From assembly GCA_963831605.1 (NCBI GenBank), contig CAWHQR010000009.1, positions 1 to 18,312 of the forward strand: 18,312 nt of DNA, given 5' to 3'. The stretch is from DASUPK01 sp963831605 (GTDB taxonomy: Bacteria > Actinomycetota > Thermoleophilia > Solirubrobacterales > 70-9). This document shows positions 1-7,067 of this stretch, in pieces (positions within the stretch are counted from its first letter, which is position 1; every line of letters begins with the position of its first letter). The notes under the pieces were generated by a model. The model was not told the origin of the DNA. It was given only the letters and a program-made list of their open reading frames with translations, and did not search any database. The position numbers and the translations under genes are program-made.

Positions 1-68
1 TGGGGAACACCTGCACGGTTCCGACGAGCCGTCGGACGTCGGGACCCAAAGGACCTAACCTCGAGCGC

Positions 69-102
69 GGGAGCCCGGCGTCAGTCCGGACGTCGGGCTC
101 TC
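69..102. terminator. GC-rich hairpin at the left edge, terminator-like
   Basis: Bases 71-82 and 89-100 form a 12-bp stem (one G-U pair) around a 6-nt loop. The stem extends to 69-102 with one more G-U and one G-C pair. No T-run follows, so an intrinsic terminator is only a guess. It could also end a transcript from a gene to the left of the window. The 10-mer ggacgtcggg of its right arm also occurs at 34-43. I see no convincing gene in 1-235; the small ORFs there look like chance. Confidence 0.35.
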
Positions 103-235
103 CCTGTAGATCATGTCGGTGCGGGTCCGCCGGGTCTGGCGGCCCGTTGAAGGCCGTCGCGTAAGGACGCCGTATGCCGTTTGGCAACAACGGCAGGTGC
201 GCGTACCTCTAACGTGAAACGACCCGAAAGCAGCG

Positions 236-930
236 ATGGGTGACATCTATTTCTTTGCGCTGACGGCGGCACTCAATCCGACGCTGCTCACGGCGACGAC
301 GGTCATGCTGCTGCTCGACCATCCGAAGCGCCTACTGCTCGGCTACCTCCTCGGGGCGCTGCTGACCAGTCTCACCTGCGGGCTGGTGATCGTCTTCGCC
401 CTCGACGGATCATCGGGTGCCACCAGCACCACGCAGAACACGCTCAGCCCCGCGGCGAACCTCGCGCTCGGGGGACTCCTTCTAATCGTCGCCTACGTGA
501 TCCGGCCGGGCCATGCCCTCCCCGGAGGTGACCGCCTGGCCGCTCGGCGTCGCAGGCGCGAGGAGTCCAGAAGCGAAAGGGGCCACCCCGCTGGGAACGT
601 GCCCTCAGCAAGGGCACGGCACGGACGACGTTCGTCGTCGGGGTGCTCCTGTCACTGCCCGGTGCCTCATATCTGATCGGGCTCGACCACATCGCAGAAC
701 AGAACGCAACTACTCTCGGGACCGTCGCTCTGGTGCTCAGCTTCAACGTGATCATGCTGTTGCTGCTCGAGTTGCCGTTGCTCGGCTATTTGCTCGCCCC
801 CGAGTGGACGCCGAGGGCTGTGAATCGGTTCAGGGCCTGGTTCAACAACAACTCCCGCGAGTTGGGTTTCCGGTTTGCGGCCGGTTTCGGAGTTCTGCTG
901 ATCGCGCGTGGCCTGATCGAGCTGCTCTGA
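236..930 (+). pseudogene. GAP/Sap-family membrane protein, one frameshift
   Basis: A multi-pass membrane protein of about 230 aa in the GAP (Sap-like) family of actinobacteria, some members of which are implicated in lipid export. The N-terminal half reads from ATG 236 and holds three hydrophobic segments, including LLLGYLLGALLTSLTCGL. The C-terminal half reads in the frame ending at 930: WERALSKGTARTTFVVGVLL, then LPGASYLIGLDH and ELPLLGYLLAPEWTPRAV, giving about three more membrane segments. The frame changes between about 555 and 575, inside the basic cytoplasmic linker after the third segment; one missing base (or two extra) would explain it. Both halves look conserved and are otherwise free of stops, so this is either a sequencing error or a very recent mutation. 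The start at 236 has only a weak purine stretch (gaaag) upstream. The gene converges on the leftward membrane gene. The family call is from recognition of the sequence pattern; the substrate is unknown. Confidence 0.65.
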
Positions 931-989
931 CCGCGATCAGGGGCGGGGCCTTCAGTCTGCTCACGGTGGGCCCGGTATGTCGCCAGTTT

Positions 990-1664
990 TCAGGTGAGAG
1001 CCAAGGCGCCCCGGGATCGCCAGGCCGCCAGCGAGATGCCCAGTATCCACGCGGCGAAAGTTAGGGCGACGACCGATGCGAACCAGCCCTGAGGGGAAAG
1101 CGGGCCCGTTCCAGCCCTGACGGCGAACGGACCGACGAATCCGATCAGGGCGACAGGGATTCCGATCCAGGCCGTCCACATCGGCAGGACCCGGTGTCTA
1201 AGCGTCGCCGCCGCCGCGATCGCGATCCAAGCGCTGAACCCGAATCCCGCGAGGTTATAAGCCAGCCAGCCGGCGTCCCAGAACGCGCGTGCCACGGCGG
1301 GGTCAGTGTGCGGCCGATACACGACGACCATGAACAGGGCAGTGCCGGCACCGAAGATGCCGGCGGCGGCGACCGCGCTCACGATCGAGGCGATCGCCAT
1401 CCAGCCGTCCTTTCCCTCACCGTGCCTGACGACGCGATAGAGCCCGGCGGCGAAGACCATCAGCACGGCCAGCCCGATGGCGAGCAACAGCTCGCCTGCG
1501 AGCAGCCGACCGCGGTGCTCACTCGCGTAGTGGGCGATCTGAACGCCGCCCGATCCGGAGTCCGGCGGGTCCGCGGAGAGGAGCGCGAATGCGACGAGGT
1601 AGGCGGCCAGGGAAATCGCGCCGGAAATCGCTACCGCCTTGGCGAGGCTCCGATCAACGTTCAT
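990..1664 (-). CDS. Six-pass integral membrane protein of unknown function
   Basis: A 224-aa protein starting at MNVDRSLAKAVAISG. This start is preferred over longer in-frame options because the membrane protein begins right after it and a gagg-type purine stretch lies about 10-18 bases upstream. Hydrophobic segments fall at roughly residues 11-30, 54-76, 88-112, 132-150, 159-180 and 195-214, with short charged loops such as RVVRHGEGKDGW between the second and third. The extracytoplasmic loop after the first segment carries PPDSGSGG and YASEHRGR. I do not recognise a named family with certainty; it resembles the many uncharacterised actinobacterial proteins labelled DUF4386 or DUF998. It begins 31 bases after the stop of the DUF1254 gene on the same strand, so the two are probably co-transcribed. 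No catalytic motif is visible. Confidence 0.75.
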   Translation of the reverse strand: MNVDRSLAKAVAISGAISLAAYLVAFALLSADPPDSGSGGVQIAHYASEHRGRLLAGELLLAIGLAVLMVFAAGLYRVVRHGEGKDGWMAIASIVSAVAAAGIFGAGTALFMVVVYRPHTDPAVARAFWDAGWLAYNLAGFGFSAWIAIAAAATLRHRVLPMWTAWIGIPVALIGFVGPFAVRAGTGPLSPQGWFASVVALTFAAWILGISLAAWRSRGALALT

Positions 1665-1695
1665 GCTGGTTTGCCTCGTCCTCGATCCCGCTGCC

Positions 1696-3216
1696 CTAGG
1701 AGGCGCAAGCCGTCCCATCGGAGGCGTGCCCAGTGGCATCGCAGGCCTGGACCGGCGGCGGCTGCCAGCCCGAGCCATCGAGGACCCCGAAGGTCGCGCG
1801 GTCGAGGTCATACAGGCGCCAGATCAGACGGAACCCGGAACCGGAGGCGGGCGCCGGCAGCCAATTGCTCGACTGCGCTGGGTTCGAGGGCGGGTCGTGC
1901 TGAACGTAGATGTCGATCGACCCGTCGGGATTCCTCATCAGCTGTGACCGGTTGTTGATCAGGTAGCGGTTCAGCGGATTGGGGACGAAGTACGAGTTCG
2001 TGTCGTACATCGTCAGCGACCAGAAGGCCCTGGCTGGGATCGGCAGGCTGCTCTTCGGGATATGGACGACATAGCGCTTCGATCCCGTCAGGGGAACTCT
2101 CGAGTTGTCGAACAGGGCGACCGGATAGGTCGCGATGCTCGCCCGCTGGCCGCCGACCCCAAGACGGTCGCCGATTGCCCGCAGCGTGTAATTCGTGCCC
2201 CAATTGCCGAGATCGGCCACCAGGTACCCGTTGTGCTTCGCGAAGTCCTGCAAGTAGAGCGCGAGCGCCGCGGACAGGACCTTGTTCGGTCCCTGCGTGA
2301 CTGCGTCCCGAAGTCCGCGAAGCGTGTCGGCGCTGACCTGAGCCCTGGTGGGACTGAGCCCCGGGCCGACCCCGACCGCTTTGAGCTGGTCGAGCAGCGG
2401 CCGATCGGCCGGTGGCGCCGGGAACTTCAGCATCTCCTGGCCAAGGGCGTCATAGAAGGCGAGCGGGTCTTCGCCGGGCTGCGTGCCCGGAATCGTCGCT
2501 CCGGCCGAGGGGGCGGTGATCTTCTTGAGCCGGCGCGGCTTGTGTCGCGTGCCGAATCTCGACAGCGGCGTGATTGCATATTTGTTCTGGATCCGATGCA
2601 GGTTGCGGAGGTCCCTTGGACCGCGGAGATAGGTGCGGCCGACGACCCAGACTCGGTTATACGGCGAGTTCACTCGGACCACGCCGCGGGGCAGCTTGCC
2701 CTTGAAGTGCGGTCCCACGACGGCCCAGTCGCCGCCATGAGTGACGTTGAAGTCGCCGGCACCCATCTTCCGATGGGCCGAGGTGATGTTGAAGAAGTTG
2801 TTCGTCCACGGGTCCACCAGCTCGAACTCCCAGAAGCGGTGCTTGATCGGCGGAGCGTGCAGCACCACCGGCTGTTTGCTCAGGTTGAGCCAGGCGAGCG
2901 AGTAGGGCGTGTCGTTGTTCGGCGCGTTCACGGTCCGCTGGTCGGCGGTCGCGAGGTTGCGAATGCTGCAGAACCGGTTCACCGGACCATGGCCGCTGAC
3001 TGGATCGCAGCCCTTGACGTTGGTGCTGGACGTGAAGATCCGCTCGGTATCGAGCAGCGGCACCCCGTACTGATAGGCCTGTGCGCCGAGCGCCAGGCCG
3101 CTGTTGTAGTCAGAAGTCGGATCGGCGGATGAGACCGCCGCGGTGGCGGCCAGTGCCGCGCAGGCGAGCGCGACTCCTACTGCCAACCGGCAAACTCGCG
3201 GGGTGAATGTCTTCAT
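1696..3216 (-). CDS. Secreted DUF1254/DUF1214 protein
   Basis: A 506-aa protein with a clear Sec signal peptide (basic MKTFTPRVCR, then a hydrophobic alanine-rich core, cleavage near residue 31 after SSA). The mature part opens with the DUF1254 domain (about residues 40-200; landmarks AYQYGVPLLDTERI, VNAPNNDTPYSLAWLNLS and FWEFELVDPWTNNFFNI). It ends with the DUF1214 domain (about 370-480; ARAFWSLTMYDTNSYFVPN, NRYLINNRSQL, DGSIDIYVQHDPP). This two-domain layout is the usual one and the length is normal, so the gene looks complete. The family is widespread, mostly extracytoplasmic, and has no settled biochemical role. The gene lies downstream of the PucR-type regulator and upstream of a membrane protein, all leftward. 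The 141-base gap from the regulator could hold its own promoter. It ends in CDATGHASDGTACAS. Confidence 0.88.
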   Translation of the reverse strand: MKTFTPRVCRLAVGVALACAALAATAAVSSADPTSDYNSGLALGAQAYQYGVPLLDTERIFTSSTNVKGCDPVSGHGPVNRFCSIRNLATADQRTVNAPNNDTPYSLAWLNLSKQPVVLHAPPIKHRFWEFELVDPWTNNFFNITSAHRKMGAGDFNVTHGGDWAVVGPHFKGKLPRGVVRVNSPYNRVWVVGRTYLRGPRDLRNLHRIQNKYAITPLSRFGTRHKPRRLKKITAPSAGATIPGTQPGEDPLAFYDALGQEMLKFPAPPADRPLLDQLKAVGVGPGLSPTRAQVSADTLRGLRDAVTQGPNKVLSAALALYLQDFAKHNGYLVADLGNWGTNYTLRAIGDRLGVGGQRASIATYPVALFDNSRVPLTGSKRYVVHIPKSSLPIPARAFWSLTMYDTNSYFVPNPLNRYLINNRSQLMRNPDGSIDIYVQHDPPSNPAQSSNWLPAPASGSGFRLIWRLYDLDRATFGVLDGSGWQPPPVQACDATGHASDGTACAS

Positions 3217-3357
3217 GACGTATTGCTCTCCTCGGTCGTGTGAACGATGAGGGAAGCTAGGTCGGCACCGCGCCCTCTGCTCGTCGACTCCCGACGAGCG
3301 ATCACACGGCAGTTGTGCGATTCCTACAAACGCCGCCCGGCAGGGGACCGCGCTCGG

Positions 3358-4632
3358 TCAGCCGGTTCGATCGCCAACGAAGCGCGCGAGCTCGAGCGCG
3401 ACGCGGAGCTCGAGGGTGCGCTCATCGACACTGCGCCCGAGGACGTCCTCAGCCTGCTTGATGCGGTAGCTGACCGTGTTCTCGTGGATGCCGAGCCGTT
3501 TGGCGGTGCGGCTGCGACTGGAGCGCTCGTCCAAGAAGGTTCGCAGCGTGGCCGCCAGCCGGGTCGTGAGATCGTCGTCGGCGGCCATGCCTCGCAGCTC
3601 TCGTTCGACGAAAGTCCGGGCTTGGTCGAGGTCGGCGGTCGCGATCGCCGTGAGCGCGACGCGCCCGTAGCGGGTGACGCTGCCGGGCGGCCGACCGGCG
3701 AGCTCCGCCACACGGCGGGCCTGTATGGCCTCGTTGTGGCTCTGACGGAACCCTGCCGTTCCCTGCGCCGGCTCGCCGATCGCGATCCGAACCCCCGGTG
3801 CCGCCTGTGTGTCGAAGCGGAGGTCATCCAACAGGGTGGACGAGGCGGCATCGTGGGTGCCGATCCAGGCGGCGGTCGACAGGATTCCGAGCGGATGAAT
3901 GAGTGCGCCGGTTGCGCCAAGGCCGTCGCGGATCCCCTCGATCGCCGCTTCCATGGCGGCAAGGGTGTCGCGTCCCTCCTCCTGTTCCGGCAGCCACGCG
4001 ACCACCGCCGTGTGCTGACGATCGATCTCGTAGCCCAGGCGCCGACCTGCCAGGGGAGCGTCGATCGGTGCGCCCGCCAGGATCGTGTCGATCGTCTCCG
4101 CGCGCGTGGCGGCGGTGCTGCGCGCCCAGCGCTCTCGCTCCGCGCCGTAGAAATCCTCCGCGAGCACCAGCGCCGCGTCGACGTACGCGAACAGCCACGC
4201 GGAGCAGACCTCTGTCGCGATCGCTCGCTGATCCGCGTCCGGCGCGTGCTCGGCGATCAGGGCCGCCGTCCCTTTCCAGGCCGCGGCGTGCCCGAGGCGG
4301 TAGCTGCGGATCAGCGTCGTGAGCGGGATACCACGGCGCGCACCTTCCTGTGCATAGGCGAGCGTCGGTGCCCCGAGGCTGATCCTGGTCGGGTCTACTC
4401 CCTGCTCGAGGATCTGCGCGAAGCCGAGAATGCTCGCCTCGGTGCTGGCGCGGTTTGCCTCGAATGACTCGCTGTCGAGGAGGAGGTCGGGAAGCCGCTG
4501 GCCGATCTCCTCTGTGACCTGGGTTGACATCTCACGGGCCCGCTTCGCGAGCTCCGCGCCGACCGGCCTCAGCACCTGATCCCAGGCGCGACGTGGCGCT
4601 CCGTCCCGCACTCCGCTCCACTCGGGCTCCAT
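3358..4632 (-). CDS. PucR-family transcriptional regulator
   Basis: A 424-aa protein, taking MEPEWSGVRDG as the start. Earlier in-frame starts would extend it across the divergent promoter into the cupin gene. The C-terminal 60 residues (about 366-424) are the PucR-type helix-turn-helix: SRSRTAKRLGIHENTVSYRI. The middle (about 190-340) has the degenerate GGDEF-like sensor region common in CdaR/PucR regulators, with landmarks VVAWLPEQEE, GVRIAIGEPAQGTAGFRQSH and YGRVALTAI. The N-terminal part is helical and contains GIPLTTLIRSYRLGHAAAWKG, typical of this family's actinobacterial members. Family members usually sense a metabolite and activate nearby catabolic genes. The gene is divergent from the cupin/VOC pair across 130 bases, so those genes and its own operon are the natural targets; the effector is not deducible. 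The reading frame is intact. Confidence 0.88.
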   Translation of the reverse strand: MEPEWSGVRDGAPRRAWDQVLRPVGAELAKRAREMSTQVTEEIGQRLPDLLLDSESFEANRASTEASILGFAQILEQGVDPTRISLGAPTLAYAQEGARRGIPLTTLIRSYRLGHAAAWKGTAALIAEHAPDADQRAIATEVCSAWLFAYVDAALVLAEDFYGAERERWARSTAATRAETIDTILAGAPIDAPLAGRRLGYEIDRQHTAVVAWLPEQEEGRDTLAAMEAAIEGIRDGLGATGALIHPLGILSTAAWIGTHDAASSTLLDDLRFDTQAAPGVRIAIGEPAQGTAGFRQSHNEAIQARRVAELAGRPPGSVTRYGRVALTAIATADLDQARTFVERELRGMAADDDLTTRLAATLRTFLDERSSRSRTAKRLGIHENTVSYRIKQAEDVLGRSVDERTLELRVALELARFVGDRTG

Positions 4633-4692
4633 GCCCGGCAACCGTACCGGCGCGCGGCAAATCGACAAACGCCCCGAAGCTGGTTGGCGCAA

Positions 4693-4710
4693 TGCGACAA
4701 GCGCGTCGCA
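4693..4710. promoter_or_regulatory. Inverted repeat in the PucR/cupin divergent promoter
   Basis: tgcgac and gtcgca form perfect 6-bp arms separated by 6 bases, near the middle of the 130-bp gap between the divergent pucR-type and cupin genes. A candidate operator for the adjacent regulator by position only. Short GC-rich palindromes are common by chance in such DNA. Confidence 0.3.
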
Positions 4711-4762
4711 CCAGGCAAACGGATGATCCGACCATCCCCAAACGGCATCCGAAGGAGCAGCC

Positions 4763-5242
4763 ATGAGCAGCCTCACCGAAGTCAAGCCCCTCCCGACCAA
4801 GAGCATCGACGGCGAAGACATTCCCTGGGTTCCGTTCGCGCCCTACTCGGACGAGGTCTTCCTCAAGTACCACCACATCAACCCGGCGCAGGGAGAGATC
4901 GTCCTCTCCATGCGCTTCCCCGCCGGCCGGCAACTGCCGACCCACTACCACACCGGGATCGTGATCGGCCACACGATCAAGGGCGCCTGGCGCTATCTCG
5001 AGCACGACTGGGTCTCCCGAGCGGGTGGCACGGTCTACGAGACCGCCGGATCGGCGCACACCCCCGAGAGCTGCGGAGACGAGGAGACCGAGATCTTTTT
5101 CGTCATCGTCGGCGAGCTGCTCTTCCTCGACCCCGACGGGAACATCGTTGCGCGCGAGAACCATCTCACCTCGATGGAGCGCTACCTCGCCTACTGCCGC
5201 GACCACGGGATCGAGCCCCAGGACCTGACCGAGTACCGCTGA
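4763..5242 (+). CDS. Cupin protein, 2,4'-dihydroxyacetophenone dioxygenase type
   Basis: A 159-aa single-domain cupin. The metal-binding motif is visible as THYHTG (His61, His63), and a later His99 lies in TAGSAHTPESCG, as in the ChrR-like cupins that include 2,4'-dihydroxyacetophenone dioxygenase. Those enzymes use Fe(II) to cleave a C-C bond of a hydroxyketone with oxygen. EIFFVIVGELLFLDPDG is the typical second cupin strand pair. The start is set by aaggag at 4752-4757, five bases before the ATG. It is probably co-transcribed with the VOC gene that begins eight bases after its stop, and is divergent from the PucR-type regulator. The frame is intact. Family membership is strong; the exact substrate is inference, and many homologues are untested. 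Confidence 0.85.
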   Translation: MSSLTEVKPLPTKSIDGEDIPWVPFAPYSDEVFLKYHHINPAQGEIVLSMRFPAGRQLPTHYHTGIVIGHTIKGAWRYLEHDWVSRAGGTVYETAGSAHTPESCGDEETEIFFVIVGELLFLDPDGNIVARENHLTSMERYLAYCRDHGIEPQDLTEYR

Positions 5243-5250
5243 GGTTGCGG

Positions 5251-6180
5251 ATGAGCGGCAATGGTCTACAGCCGTCGCTGAGCCAGGTCGCGTTCTCGGT
5301 CGTCGATCTGGCGGCCAGCGAGCGATGGTTCCGCGAGGGGCTCGGGTTCTTGCCGGCGGGCGGCTCGCGGTGGCGGATGCGCGGCCCGATGGCCTCTTCA
5401 TGCAGGGCCTGCCGCGCGTCGCCTCCACCTGCTGGTGGATGGTTGGCCGAAACGACTTCTTCCAGCTCGAGATGTTCCAGTTCGAACGGCCGCTGGCGCG
5501 GCTGATGGCGCACGATCGCAGGCCGTGCGACATTGGCTACACGCGGATCGGTGTCTGGGTGGCCGACTTCGACCGGACGTTGACGGGACTGGAGCGCCTC
5601 GGTTCACCGCCGCTCAGCGACCCGATCGGACCCGCCGGGGCGCGTCGCGCATGCGTTCGCAATCCCGATGGGGTCTACGTCGAGATCATGGAAGACGACC
5701 CCCTTGCTGGCGCCGGACTGGCACCGGATCGATCGGACTGCCCGGTTGCTCTGCGCTCGGTGACGTTGTCCGTCCCCGACCTCGCCCGGTGCGAAGCCTT
5801 CTATGGCCGCGGACTGGGCCTGCCCCGGACGATGCCGCGCTGCGAAGCCCTGAGCACGAGGCGCTGTGGGGTCTGGCCGGGCGCGCAGACGCGCGGAAGC
5901 GTGTTCGCCGCCGGGAGCGGCACGGTCGAGCTCGTGCAGTATCTCGATCCGGTGGGCCGGCATCGCCCCGCGGGCTACCGAATCTCGGACCAGGGCATCC
6001 TCAACGTCGCCTTTGGCGCCCGCAGCAAGGCCGAGCACGGCAGGCTCTATCGCCGGGCGCGCGCGGCGGGGGCCGCGCATAACCGCAGGCCGGCGCACCT
6101 CCCGGGCGGCGGAGTCGTCTACGTGAACGATCCGGACCAGTTCTCGGTCGAGCTGCTCTGGATGTCCCCGAGCTCGGATG
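5251..6180 (+). pseudogene. Two-domain VOC (glyoxalase/dioxygenase fold) protein, several frameshifts
   Basis: The coding pattern starts at ATG 5251, eight bases after the cupin stop, with gagg at 5241-5244 as ribosome site. The first VOC domain begins SQVAFSVVDLAASERWFREG and ends VYVEIMEDD. The second begins ALRSVTLSVPDLARCEAFYG and ends VYVNDPDQFSVELLWMSP. The frame changes near 5355-5370, near 5828 and back near 5882; between the last two, the sensible reading is DDAALRSPEHEALWGLAG. The longest unbroken stretch is 5370-5825. The usual first-strand histidine ligand is not seen in either domain (Gln12 in the first, Ser in the second), so metal binding is doubtful. It continues without a clear stop into the SRPBCC-like segment, so the two may be one three-domain protein. 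Either sequence errors or decay; residue conservation outside the breaks argues against old decay. Confidence 0.65.
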
Positions 6181-6739
6181 AAGCACTGGGGATTTGCTCC
6201 GCGACCGGTGAGAAAGCGGCCGCGAGCGGACACGCAGGCGGTCGAGCGAACGATTCGGATCGCCGCGCCGGTGCAGACCACCTGGGATGCGATCGCAAAG
6301 CACGAGAACATGGACCAGTTGGCTCGGTCTCGGCTCGGTGCGCCGGACCGTTGCCGGCGCGCCGGATCCAGACGGTCGCGGATCCGAACGGCTTCTGAAG
6401 CTCACCCGGCTCGAGCAGTCACGGAGCAGGTGTTGGCGTACGAATCACCGACGACCTACCGTTATCGCGTGACGAGGGGATCTCCGTTCGTCTGCCACCA
6501 GGGCGAGATCCGGCTGCGAGCGGACGGTGATCAGACGGAGCTCACCTGGAGCATCCGTTTCCGGCCGAGACTGCCGGGAACCGGTCGCCTGCTGGCGATC
6601 GCGCTCGTCTTGGCTGCTCGGACGCGGGCTGCGCTCAGGCCTGAAGCCGTACGCCGAAGCGCTCGTCGGGAGGGCTCAATCCAGTTCACCGCCCGAGTCG
6701 TTCAACGTCCGGACCACGCCGAACAGATCTCCCTCCTAG
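6178..6739 (+). pseudogene. SRPBCC (polyketide-cyclase/START-like) domain, multiple frameshifts
   Basis: Pieces of one SRPBCC domain are readable in alternating frames: ERTIRIAAPVQTTWDAIAKH (to about 6310), then WLGLGSVRRTVAGAPDPDG and GRGSERLLKL (to about 6400), then AVTEQVLAYESPTTYRYRV, GDQTELTWSIRFRPRLPG (to about 6610), then LLGRGLRSGLKPYAEALVG up to a stop at 6739. Four frame changes in about 450 bases count the one joining it to the VOC part near 6187. The order and spacing match a complete domain that binds a hydrophobic ligand in a deep pocket; its substrate is unknown. An ATG at 6178 could start it separately, but the reading across the junction (SSDEALGFAPRPVRKRP) looks like a natural linker, favouring a fused gene. 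As written the DNA cannot encode the full protein. Confidence 0.55.
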
Positions 6740-6808
6740 AGTCTGTTGGTCTCAGCCGACGGCGAGAATCCCGGAATCATTTGAGCGGGACTCAGCAGTT
6801 TCAGAGTC

Positions 6809-6879
6809 GGAAACCGCAGTCCAGCCGAATCCAGACGAGCGGGCTCCGCTCTCAGGCACGAAACCGAGTCCAGACGAGC
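6809..6879. repeat. Short imperfect direct repeat upstream of the tRNA fragment
   Basis: gaaaccgcagtccag near 6810 and gaaaccgagtccag near 6860 are near-identical, and tccagacgagc occurs exactly at 6830-6840 and 6869-6879. The second unit lies about 23 bases before the tRNA-Arg fragment and shares acgaaaccga with it (6858-6867 and 6904-6913). Possibly debris of duplicated tRNA-like sequence. Confidence 0.45.
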
Positions 6880-6901
6880 CCCACCGAACGCTCGCCGAGG
6901 T

Positions 6902-6945
6902 CTACGAAACCGAAGGTCACAGGTTCGAATCCTGTCGGGCGCGCT
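6902..6945 (+). repeat. tRNA-Arg(ACG) 3'-half fragment, left copy of a 44-bp direct repeat
   Basis: Runs from the anticodon loop (ctacgaa, anticodon ACG) through the variable loop (aggtc), a perfect T arm (acagg, ttcgaat, cctgt) and the acceptor 3' strand (cgggcgc). It is identical over all 44 bases to 9092-9135. Upstream there is no matching D arm and no 5' acceptor strand, and the 5' anticodon stem pairs at only three of five positions, so this is not a working tRNA. The 3' half of a tRNA gene is a typical attachment-site core for integrating elements. Confidence 0.75.
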
Positions 6946-7067
6946 CAGGGATCCCTGCTGCGGCCACCTTTTCATGGGAACCGGACTGAGGCGGCCACCG
7001 GGGCGGCCCTCGGCGATCGCTATGAGGCGCGCCTCACGGCGCAAGCTAGTGGACCGAGCGCGTCGGC

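Larger units (their letters stand above)
6740..7067. other. Non-coding stretch holding a tRNA fragment
   Basis: No supportable gene. It lies between the end of the SRPBCC-like reading and the 3' end of the sialidase gene. It contains a short imperfect direct repeat (6809-6879) and a 44-bp tRNA-Arg 3' fragment (6902-6945), both listed separately. A minus-strand ORF across it yields RIRTCDLRFRRP, a well-known false peptide produced antisense to tRNA sequence. Confidence 0.6.

Noticed and set aside
2062..3132. A 356-codon open frame on the plus strand
   Set aside because: Antisense shadow of the DUF1254 gene, with no recognisable motif.
3247..4467. A 406-codon open frame on the plus strand
   Set aside because: Antisense shadow of the PucR-type regulator; repetitive Arg/Gly composition, no motif.
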